From: JBBROS01 sp963752225
GTDB taxonomy: Bacteria; Pseudomonadota; Alphaproteobacteria; Acetobacterales; Acetobacteraceae
Direction of reading: 5' to 3'
DNA: 64,000 nucleotides
Assembly: GCA_963752225.1 (NCBI GenBank)
Contig: CAVVXS010000007.1
Coordinates: 186,001 to 250,000, forward strand
The position numbers and the translations under genes were made by a program. Positions 44,098-51,501 of the stretch are shown here, piece by piece. Position 1 is the stretch's first letter; every line of letters begins with the position of its first letter. The notes below the pieces were generated by a model. That model ran no database searches. It had not been told where the DNA came from and saw only the letters and a list, made by a program, of their open reading frames with translations.

Positions 44098-45863
44098 TAA
44101 TACACGTCCAAAAGGTAGCGGCCTTGGCTGCGGAGCTGGGTCAGCTCGGCTTCGGCACGCTCGTCGGAAAGGTTGGCGCCGCGGGCAATGACCGTGCGGA
44201 GTGCGGCGTGCACGTCCTTGGCCATGTGCGCCTGGTCGCCGCACACGTAGACGCGGGCGCCATCTTGCAGCCAGGCATACAGCTCGGCCGCACGTTCCAG
44301 CATACGGTGCTGCACATAGGTCTTGGCGTCCTGGTCGCGCGAGAAGGCGACGTCGAGCCAGCTCAGCACCCCGCGCTTAAGGTAATCCTGCCACTCGAGC
44401 TGATACAGGAAGTCGTGCGTGTAGCGGCGGTCGCCGAAGAACAGCCAGGTGCGGCCCTTGGCCCCGCTCTCGTCGCGGTCCTGCATGAAGGCGCGGAACG
44501 GCGCGACCCCGGTGCCCGGTCCCACCATGATGAGCGGCACGTCGCCGTCCTCGGGCAGGCGGAAATGCGGGTTCGGCTTCACGTACACCGGCACCGTGTC
44601 GCCAACGGCGCGGCGTTCGGCGATCCAGGTCGAGGCGACGCCGCCGCGTTCCCGGCCATGCGCTGTGTAGCGCACGGCGGCGACCAGCAGATGCGCCTCG
44701 TCCGGCACGAAACGCTGGCTGCTGGCGACCGAATACAGCCGCGGCGGCAGCGGGCGCAGCACCTGCAGCAACTGGTCGCCGGCCAGCTTGACCGGATGGT
44801 CGTGCAGGAGGTCGATCACGTGCCGGCCGCCCGTGTAGGCGGCGAGCGCATCCTTGTCGGCGGCGAGGTCCTTGAGGCCCTTGGCCCCGGTCTTCTCGGC
44901 CAATTGCTGCACCAGGTAGCCGGTCAGGGTCGAGATGTCGTGCCGGCTGCTGAGCGCCGCGTGCAGCGAGTCGTCGCCGGCGAGGCCCACCGCATCCAGC
45001 ACCTGCTCGACCAAACGCGGGTCGTTCTGCGGCACGACGCCGATCGCGTCGCCGGGCTGGTAGGTGATGCCGGACCCGGCCAGGCTCAACTCGACGTGGA
45101 ACGTCTCCTTGTCCGACCGGCTCGAGTTGAGGTTCTGCCGCTCGGTGATCTCGGCCGGAAACGGATTGGACTTGCTGACCGTGCTCGCCGCGGCCGCGCC
45201 GAAATCGACGTGGATGACGTCGCCGGCACCGGCCGCCGCGTCCTTGGCTTCGCGCAGCACCGGCAGCGTGGATGACAGCCAGGCCGCGGCGGGTTCCTCG
45301 TAATCGAGGTCGCATTCCAGCAACGGCGCCACGCGCACGCCGCCCAGCGCCTCGAGGCGGGCGTCGACCTGCTTGCCGGTTTCGTTGAACTGGGCGTAGG
45401 CGCGGTCGCCAAGGCCGAGCACGGCGTAACGCAACCCCTCGAGCCGGGGCGCCGCCGGGTCCATCAGCTCGGCCAGGAAGCGGGTCGCCCGCTGCGGCGC
45501 TTCGCCCTCGCCCCAGGTGGCGGCGATCACCAGCAGGGTGCCGGCGCCGGCCAGCCCGGCCACGGTCGCGTCGGCGGCATCGAGCGTCTTGGCGGCGAAG
45601 CCCATCCGACCGGCGTCGCGCTTGGCACCCATCGCGAGCGCCTCGGAGTTGCCGCTCTCGGTCGCAAACAGGATCGTCAGCTTCTGCTTGGCCGCCGGCG
45701 GCGCCGCCGCAGCAGCGGCCGGCGCATTGCCCGCCTCGAGCCCGGCCAGGAAGCCCGACAGCCAGGCGCGCTGAGTCGGTGTGGCCGGCCCGATCACGCG
45801 ATTCAATTGTGCAATGGCGTCGGGTGCGAAGGGCGCGTTGTCGGGCAGGCGAGCGGCGGTCAT
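44097..45863 (-). CDS. cysJ: Sulfite reductase flavoprotein, alpha subunit
   Basis: Moves electrons from NADPH via FAD and FMN to CysI. The 588 aa begin with a short lead, then a flavodoxin domain (LTILFATESGNSEALA near 65, VLGLGDRAYAQFNETGKQ), an FAD domain (PLPPRLYSVASS) and an NADPH domain (MVGPGTGVAPFRAFMQDR, GARVYVCGDQAHMAKDV). It ends in ...RYLLDVY, usual for this family. It leads the operon cysJ-cysI-small membrane protein. The 182 nt upstream hold no gene and must contain the promoter. Confidence 0.94.
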   Translation of the reverse strand: MTAARLPDNAPFAPDAIAQLNRVIGPATPTQRAWLSGFLAGLEAGNAPAAAAAAPPAAKQKLTILFATESGNSEALAMGAKRDAGRMGFAAKTLDAADATVAGLAGAGTLLVIAATWGEGEAPQRATRFLAELMDPAAPRLEGLRYAVLGLGDRAYAQFNETGKQVDARLEALGGVRVAPLLECDLDYEEPAAAWLSSTLPVLREAKDAAAGAGDVIHVDFGAAAASTVSKSNPFPAEITERQNLNSSRSDKETFHVELSLAGSGITYQPGDAIGVVPQNDPRLVEQVLDAVGLAGDDSLHAALSSRHDISTLTGYLVQQLAEKTGAKGLKDLAADKDALAAYTGGRHVIDLLHDHPVKLAGDQLLQVLRPLPPRLYSVASSQRFVPDEAHLLVAAVRYTAHGRERGGVASTWIAERRAVGDTVPVYVKPNPHFRLPEDGDVPLIMVGPGTGVAPFRAFMQDRDESGAKGRTWLFFGDRRYTHDFLYQLEWQDYLKRGVLSWLDVAFSRDQDAKTYVQHRMLERAAELYAWLQDGARVYVCGDQAHMAKDVHAALRTVIARGANLSDERAEAELTQLRSQGRYLLDVY

Positions 45864-46045
45864 GCGAGGTCCCAGCGGTCAGGAGGGTAGATAGAATGCG
45901 GCTGCCGAGCCCGGGCAAGGGAGCGGGGGCAGTTTGGACGCGCGTGCTCCGGACACGCGGATGAACGAAGAGTTTCTCTACGAGCCGCCCCTTCCGGAGA
46001 GGATCTGTCTCATGCACCGAGGCCGCGTTTCGCGCGGCGAAACGA

Positions 46046-47914
46046 TCAGCGCGAGATCGGCCGCGAAGGGTCCGGCGAGGCGCGCGGACGCAGGCCGCGG
46101 CGCAGCAGCGTGGCCAGCTTGCGCCGGCGCAGCGAGGTTGCCTCGGACGGCTCGTCCTCGGACATCGCCTGCCGCCGTAAGGTCAGCTTGCGGGTGTGGA
46201 ACGCTTCGAGCTCGGCCCGGTGGCCGACGCTGACCACCGTGGTGCCGGCCAGCTCGTCGGCGAACAGGCGCATCATCAATTCCTGGCTCGACGTATCCAG
46301 CGCCGCCGTCGCTTCGTCCATGATCACGAGGCCGGGGCGCTGCACCAGCACGCGGGCGAACCCGATCCGCTGCTGCTCGCCGCCGGACAGCAGGCGGTCC
46401 CAACGGTCCTCCTCGTCGAGCCGCCGGACCAGATGTGCGAGGCCGCAGCGCTCGAGTGCGGCGGCCAGAACCTCGTCTTCGACCTCGTCGTGGATCTTGG
46501 GGTATTGCAGCACCATCCGCAGCGTGCCGTTCGGGATGTAGGTGCGTTGCGGCAGGAACGCGACCTGCACGCCTTGCGGCAGCAGCACCCGGCCGGAGCC
46601 CCACGGCCACAGCCCGGCGATGGCACGGATCAGCGTGCTCTTGCCCGAGCCGCTTTCCCCGGTCAGCAGCACGCGGTCGCCCGGCTCGATGATCGTGTCG
46701 GCTTCGTCGATCATGATACGGCCGTTGTACTGGGCGACCGACAGGCCATCGAGGCGCAGGTTGGCGTCGGGGCTGTCCTCGATCATGATCCGATCGGTGT
46801 CGTCAGTGCCGACCGACGCGTCGAGCTTGCTGAATGCAGTCCACAGCGCAGTGACCCGGCCCGCCGAAGCCAGCCACTCGGCGATGCGCGGATAGTTGTC
46901 GAACAGCCAGTTGAGCGCGACCTGCACCTGCACGAACGCCGCCGACGTCTGCATCAGGCTGCCGAGCGTCATCTGCCCGGCCAGATAGTTCGGCGCTTCC
47001 AGCAGCAGCGGGAAGATCGGCGCGACCGCCCAATTGCTGCCCATCAGCCACGTCATCCGCGCGAGCTGGCGGATCTGCCGCATCCAGGCGCCGACCAGCA
47101 GGTCGAGCGTCAGGCGCAGGCCGCGGGTCTCGTCCGCCTCGCCGCCGATCAGGGCGATGCTTTCGGCGTTCTCGCGCACCCGGCCAAGCTCGATGCGGAG
47201 CTGCGCCTCGGCGGCGTTCTTTTCCTCGATGCGGCGGATCAGCGGCCGGCCGAACAGCAGCATCGACCCTGACATCACGCCGGAATAAGCGATCGCCGCC
47301 AAAACCATGAAGCCGGGGATGGTGACGCCGCCGACCGTCGTGCTGCCGCCCACGGTCCACAGCACGCCGAAAAACACGACCGCCGTCAGCACCGCGTTCA
47401 TGATGCCAGTGCCGAAATCGACCACCGGCTCGGTCGCGACCCGGGCGTCCTCGGCGATGCGGAACTCGGGCGCATCGAGATCGGGGGCGACGATGGTCAG
47501 GCGGTAGAAGCGCTGGTCGGCCAGCCACCCGCTGGCGAGGCGCTCGGTCAGCCATTTCCGCCAGAACACCTGCAGCCGCATGCGGGCGATCAGCTGGAAC
47601 ACCGACACCGCCGAAGAGGCAACGGCGAGCACGCCGAACAAGCCGATCGCGCTCAGCACGATGTCGGATTTCTTCGCCTCGAGTGCGTTGAAGAAGAACG
47701 CGTTCCAGCGGTTCACGCCGTATTGGACGGCGATGTTGGCGATCACGAGGCCGATCGTGAGGACCGTCAGCAGCCAGGCGCGCCGCGCCGTGGGGCCGTG
47801 CCAGAAGCCGCCGGCAAGGCGCCAATAAATCCGCACCGTGCCCGACGCACGCGGGCGGAGGTCGCGAGGCAGCTCCTGCTGCACGGCGTCAGCCAACGGC
47901 GCTGCCCCGCTCAT
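46046..47914 (-). CDS. YddA/SbmA-like ABC transporter (fused)
   Basis: A 622-aa fused permease-ATPase. The membrane part (about 45-345) has the SbmA/BacA-related signature NRWNAFFFNALEAKKSD after helix 1, followed by more helices. The ATPase part has Walker A LTGESGSGKSTLIRA, signature LSGGEQQRIGFA and Walker B LVIMDEATAALD. Relatives include E. coli YddA and mycobacterial Rv1819c, which imports hydrophilic molecules such as cobalamin; substrate here is unknown. A basic Arg/Pro-rich tail follows residue 570. It starts 24 nt after the ankyrin gene. Confidence 0.88.
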   Translation of the reverse strand: MSGAAPLADAVQQELPRDLRPRASGTVRIYWRLAGGFWHGPTARRAWLLTVLTIGLVIANIAVQYGVNRWNAFFFNALEAKKSDIVLSAIGLFGVLAVASSAVSVFQLIARMRLQVFWRKWLTERLASGWLADQRFYRLTIVAPDLDAPEFRIAEDARVATEPVVDFGTGIMNAVLTAVVFFGVLWTVGGSTTVGGVTIPGFMVLAAIAYSGVMSGSMLLFGRPLIRRIEEKNAAEAQLRIELGRVRENAESIALIGGEADETRGLRLTLDLLVGAWMRQIRQLARMTWLMGSNWAVAPIFPLLLEAPNYLAGQMTLGSLMQTSAAFVQVQVALNWLFDNYPRIAEWLASAGRVTALWTAFSKLDASVGTDDTDRIMIEDSPDANLRLDGLSVAQYNGRIMIDEADTIIEPGDRVLLTGESGSGKSTLIRAIAGLWPWGSGRVLLPQGVQVAFLPQRTYIPNGTLRMVLQYPKIHDEVEDEVLAAALERCGLAHLVRRLDEEDRWDRLLSGGEQQRIGFARVLVQRPGLVIMDEATAALDTSSQELMMRLFADELAGTTVVSVGHRAELEAFHTRKLTLRRQAMSEDEPSEATSLRRRKLATLLRRGLRPRASPDPSRPISR

Positions 47915-47938
47915 GGCACCGTTGCTCCAGCCTCGGGG

Positions 47939-48559
47939 TTAGCGGATGGCGTTGAACCCCAGGAACCCGGCCTGCGGCACCGGCGCCCCGCCGTCGCCGC
48001 TGAACAGGGTGGCAGTGCGCGGTGACGCGGGGGTCGCGTCGGCCACGGCGCTGCGGCTTTCACGGCTGCGCTCGGCCTTGGCGGCGCGGGCGGTGGCAAC
48101 GCGCTCCGCCCGCGTGGGCGGCTTCGGCGCCTCGGCAACCACGGGCGCGCGCGGCGCGCCGCGGCCTGCGTCGCCGCCGCGCATCGACAGCAAATAGAAC
48201 GAGATCTGGTTGCGGCCGAGGTCGACGGCCAGCTCGATCGGGGTCAGACCGAGCACGTTGGTGCCGTTCAACTCGGCGCCGCGGCTGACGGCGTCCTTGA
48301 CCATCGGCAAGTCGCCGCGGTTGATCGCGTCGAACAGCGCTTCCGTGGGCGGCAGGTCGGCGGCGGTCTTGGTCGCGGGGGCGGCGGCAGGTTGCTCGGC
48401 GCGGGCGCCGGGCAGGGCCGGCGGGGGCGGCTCGACCTTGTCGGGCCCGCGCGGCTTCGGGGCGGTCACGCCCTGCGACCCGACCTGCGTCGGGCTCTGC
48501 GCCATGGCGACGGGAACGAGGGCCGTGGCGAAAACGGCCGCGAGCAAGATGATTTTCAT
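47939..48559 (-). CDS. Exported ankyrin-repeat protein
   Basis: A 206-aa protein with a signal peptide (MKIILLAAVFATALVPVAMAQ). A Pro/Ala-rich spacer lies at about 25-60. At about 63-125 are one to two ankyrin repeats, LFDAINRGDLPMVKDAVSRGAELNGTNVLGLTPIELAVDLGRNQISFYLLS. The tail is basic and low-complexity (Ala, Arg, Ser) and ends GFLGFNAIR. The ATG at 48559 is where the signal begins; an in-frame extension to 48604 is not used. It is probably co-transcribed with the ABC transporter gene. Confidence 0.78.
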   Translation of the reverse strand: MKIILLAAVFATALVPVAMAQSPTQVGSQGVTAPKPRGPDKVEPPPPALPGARAEQPAAAPATKTAADLPPTEALFDAINRGDLPMVKDAVSRGAELNGTNVLGLTPIELAVDLGRNQISFYLLSMRGGDAGRGAPRAPVVAEAPKPPTRAERVATARAAKAERSRESRSAVADATPASPRTATLFSGDGGAPVPQAGFLGFNAIR

Positions 48560-48652
48560 GGCCTGACGTATAGCGTGGGGAGGCCGGGAATCAATCGGAA
48601 TCAACGGGCAAAGTCACATGTTTGCCGGGTGTTGCTCCTCCGCCGCGGCAAG

Positions 48653-49114
48653 CTAATAGCGGTTCAGCCACCAGAAACCGAGGTTCAGGTAGGCGGCGCA
48701 GCCGACCCAAACGAAGAGGGGCGCCACCAGCAGCGCCGCCCCCCGATGCAGTGGCCAGAAGGCGCGGATCGTGGCGGCAATCGCGCCCCACAGGATGGCG
48801 ATCACGCCGAGCCCAAGGCCCGGGCTGGCGAGCCCGAAGAAAGCAGCCGGCCAGACCGCATTGGCCAGCAGCTGCCACCCCCAAATCCGCAAGGCCCGGC
48901 GCTTGCGGTGCGCGCCGACCTCGATCCGCCGCCACACCATCCACGCCGACACGCCGAGCATGAGATCCAAGACAACCCACACCAGACCGAACACCCGGTC
49001 GGGCGGCACCAGCGGCGGCCGTGCGAGCGATTGGAACCAGCCGTGCATGCCGCCCGCGGCGACGGCGCCATTGGCCGCAAGCACCAGCAGGTTCAGGCCG
49101 ACGAAGCCGACCAA
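48653..49114 (-). CDS. TspO/MBR family protein
   Basis: A 153-aa five-helix membrane protein of the TspO/peripheral benzodiazepine receptor family, which binds porphyrins and tryptophan-derived ligands. Typical parts are WFQSLARPPLVPPDRVFGLVWVVLDLMLGVSAWMVWR, the Trp-rich helices WGWQLLANAVWPAAFFG, and CAAYLNLGFWWLNRY at the C-terminus. In photosynthetic alphaproteobacteria TspO controls tetrapyrrole export. The TTG at 49114 is the only useful start before an upstream stop at about 49187; helix 1 is short at the N-terminus. Confidence 0.85.
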   Translation of the reverse strand: MVGFVGLNLLVLAANGAVAAGGMHGWFQSLARPPLVPPDRVFGLVWVVLDLMLGVSAWMVWRRIEVGAHRKRRALRIWGWQLLANAVWPAAFFGLASPGLGLGVIAILWGAIAATIRAFWPLHRGAALLVAPLFVWVGCAAYLNLGFWWLNRY

Positions 49115-49244
49115 GGCAAGGAGGCTGGCGCGCCGCGCGCGCCGATGAGGAGACTCGACCGTCTGGAAGACACTGCACTCCGGCGTTCAACTGAACTTGG
49201 GTCCACCGGGGCATCCGCGCAACCGGCGCCGCCGCGGCGGCGTG

Positions 49245-51353
49245 CTACCCGCTTCCTTCCCGGCGCCACGCGACCACGACAAGGGCCAGAAGCACCGGCA
49301 AGGCGGCCCAAGGCGGCAGCAGCGGGATGGCGTCCAGCCCGGTCACCACGTGGTCGCGGCGGCGCGGTAAGCCGATCCAGGTCGATCCAGCCGCGTCCCG
49401 GCCCGGCTCGGTGCGGCGGATCTCGGGCAGGTGCAGCGCCGCCGGGTCGCCGCCGACGAAGCGCACGCTGCCACCCGATGCACGGGCGACCGGCTGCAGC
49501 ACGGTGCCGGTAGCGCGCAGATCGGCATATTCGAGCGGGTTGCCGAGCGAAGCGGCGGCAAAGGTGGTGCGGGCTCCGTCGGCGACGGCGTAAACCCCGG
49601 CTTCCGAAGCCGGCGTTTGCGCGGTGGCGCGGCCAGGCGCGGCGGGCGCGAGCGGAAGGCGGGTGGCGGCGCCGGAGGGCGCGGTGACGGTCACCGCGTC
49701 AGGGGTCGCGTCCTGCACCGTGCGGCGCTCGATGCGCAGGATGCCGTCCTCGATGGTGGCCCGCAGCGCTTCCTCGTCCAGCGCCGGCTCCTTCATCAGC
49801 CAGTGGGCGATCCGGCGCAGCAGCTCGGCTTGCGGGCCGCCGCCTTGGTGGCCGCGCGACCATAGCCAGATCTGGTCCGACAACAGCAGCGCGACCCGGC
49901 CTTGCTCGACGTGGTCCAGCAGCAGCAGCGGGCTGCCGTCCGGGGTCGCCATCAAGCTTTGCCCGGCGGCGCCGGTGGGGGTGATGTGCCGGTACCAGCT
50001 GCCCCAGCTCGGGTCGGCGCCTCCGGGACCCGCGGCGGCGCCGTTGGCGGCACTGCTGCCGGGCAAGTTCTCGGTCACCGGATGCCGGCCGCCCAGCTCG
50101 GTCACACGGGGACGAAAGGCGCCGTCCACCACGTCGGCCGGCCGGGCCGGCAGCACGGCACCGAGCGCGGTCGGCGCCAGGCTGGTGGCGCCGGTGAACT
50201 CGGGCCCGGCGCTCAGCAGCAGGCCGCCGCCCGCGCGCACGTAGTCGGCGATGTTGCGCAGGTAGAGCGGCGGCAGGATGCCGCGGTTCTGGAAGCGGTC
50301 GAGGATGATCAGGTCGAAGTCGCGGATCTTGACCTGGAACAGCTCGCGCACCGGGAAGGCGATCAGCGCCAGCTCGTTCAGCGGCGTCAGGTCGTCGCGC
50401 TCGGGCGGCCGGAGGATGGTGAAATGCACCAGGTCGACCGCGGGGTCGGCCTTCAGCAGCCGCCGCCAGGTCCGCTCGCCGGCATGCGGCTCGCCCGATA
50501 CCAGCAGCACGCGCAGCCGGTCACGCACCCCGTTGATCGTCACGACGGCGCGGTTGTTGAGCTGGCTGGCTTCGCCGGGCAGCGGATCGGCTTGCAACTC
50601 GACGATGATCGGGCCGGCGCGCGGGATCGCGACCTCGATCGAGGTTTCCCCGTTGATCGGCGCGTTCACCACCTCCGGCCGGTCGCCGTCGCGGCGCACG
50701 ACGAGGCGGGCGCTGCCGCCGCTGCCGCGGTTGGGTCCGAGGTCGTCGACGGCGAAACGCAAGGTGACGCTGCGGCCGACTAGGCCGAAGGCGGGCGCTT
50801 CGACGATGCGCAGCCGGCGGTCGCTTTCTTCCCCGGCGGCAGGCACCAGGACGTGCAGCGGCGCCGGGAGCTCGGGGTCGGGATGGTCGTGCACCTGCCC
50901 GTCCGTCAGCGCGATGATCCCGGCCAGCCGCGAGCGGGGAATGTCGGCGAGCGCCCGTCCGAGCGCGCCGAACAAGGCCGTGCCGTCATGGCCGGTTTCG
51001 GGCACGTCGACGGTGCGCAGCTCGAGGTCTGGCATGCGCGCGGCCAGCGTCTGGATCTGCGCCCGCGCCGCGTCGGCGGCGGCGGCGCGGTTGTTCACCT
51101 GCATCGACGCGGTATGGTCCACCGCGAGCAGCGCGATGTCCGGCAGGGTGTCACGGGTTTCCCGCACCAGGCGCGGGCCGCACAGCCAGGCCAGCAGCAC
51201 GGCAAACGCCAGCGCCCGCCACAGGGCGCCGCGTGCCCGGCGGAGCAGCGCGGGAAGCAGCGCCAGGGCACATAGCGCGGCAAGCAAGCCGAGCGCCCAC
51301 CAGGGCACGGCCGGGTCGAAGCGGATGGCGGCGATGGCTTGCTCGAGCTTCAT
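49245..51353 (-). CDS. Large membrane protein of the MoxR cluster (glutamine-amidotransferase-like)
   Basis: A 702-aa protein. Two helices lie at the N-terminus (WWALGLLAALCALALLPALL and LWRALAFAVLLAWLCG). A vWA-like region follows (DIALLAVDHTASMQVNNR, with the D-x-T-x-S metal-site-like pattern, then IIALTDGQVHD). The middle contains beta sandwiches and a class-I-amidotransferase-like domain (FDLIILDRFQNRGILP, GGGLLLSAGPEF). A C-terminal helix LPPWAALPVLLALVVVAW ends the protein. This architecture occurs in alphaproteobacterial MoxR-DUF58-DUF4159 operons; function unknown. Confidence 0.8.
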   Translation of the reverse strand: MKLEQAIAAIRFDPAVPWWALGLLAALCALALLPALLRRARGALWRALAFAVLLAWLCGPRLVRETRDTLPDIALLAVDHTASMQVNNRAAAADAARAQIQTLAARMPDLELRTVDVPETGHDGTALFGALGRALADIPRSRLAGIIALTDGQVHDHPDPELPAPLHVLVPAAGEESDRRLRIVEAPAFGLVGRSVTLRFAVDDLGPNRGSGGSARLVVRRDGDRPEVVNAPINGETSIEVAIPRAGPIIVELQADPLPGEASQLNNRAVVTINGVRDRLRVLLVSGEPHAGERTWRRLLKADPAVDLVHFTILRPPERDDLTPLNELALIAFPVRELFQVKIRDFDLIILDRFQNRGILPPLYLRNIADYVRAGGGLLLSAGPEFTGATSLAPTALGAVLPARPADVVDGAFRPRVTELGGRHPVTENLPGSSAANGAAAGPGGADPSWGSWYRHITPTGAAGQSLMATPDGSPLLLLDHVEQGRVALLLSDQIWLWSRGHQGGGPQAELLRRIAHWLMKEPALDEEALRATIEDGILRIERRTVQDATPDAVTVTAPSGAATRLPLAPAAPGRATAQTPASEAGVYAVADGARTTFAAASLGNPLEYADLRATGTVLQPVARASGGSVRFVGGDPAALHLPEIRRTEPGRDAAGSTWIGLPRRRDHVVTGLDAIPLLPPWAALPVLLALVVVAWRREGSG

Positions 51354-51383
51354 GACGGGCTGCGCACGCGTCGAGCAACCAGG

Positions 51384-51478
51384 CCGTCATCCACGGGCTT
51401 AACCCGGGGATCTCGCCACGCAGGGACGCCTCGCTCCTCGCTGGGAAGGGATGGCCGGATCAAGTCCGGCCAAGACGT
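51384..51478. repeat. REP-like palindromic intergenic element
   Basis: The 148-nt gap between two genes of the MoxR operon holds two hairpins: CGGG-CTTAA-CCCG (near 51393-51406) and TGGCCGGA-TCAAG-TCCGGCCA (51452-51472). Read from the opposite strand it gives the peptide pattern WPDLIRPS...RDPRVKPVDDG. I know this pattern as a dispersed repeat in alphaproteobacterial intergenic DNA (the PDLIRPS / VKPGDDG class). Identification is from memory. Confidence 0.65.
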
Positions 51479-51501
51479 GCGATCCGATACGGCAGAAACA
51501 C

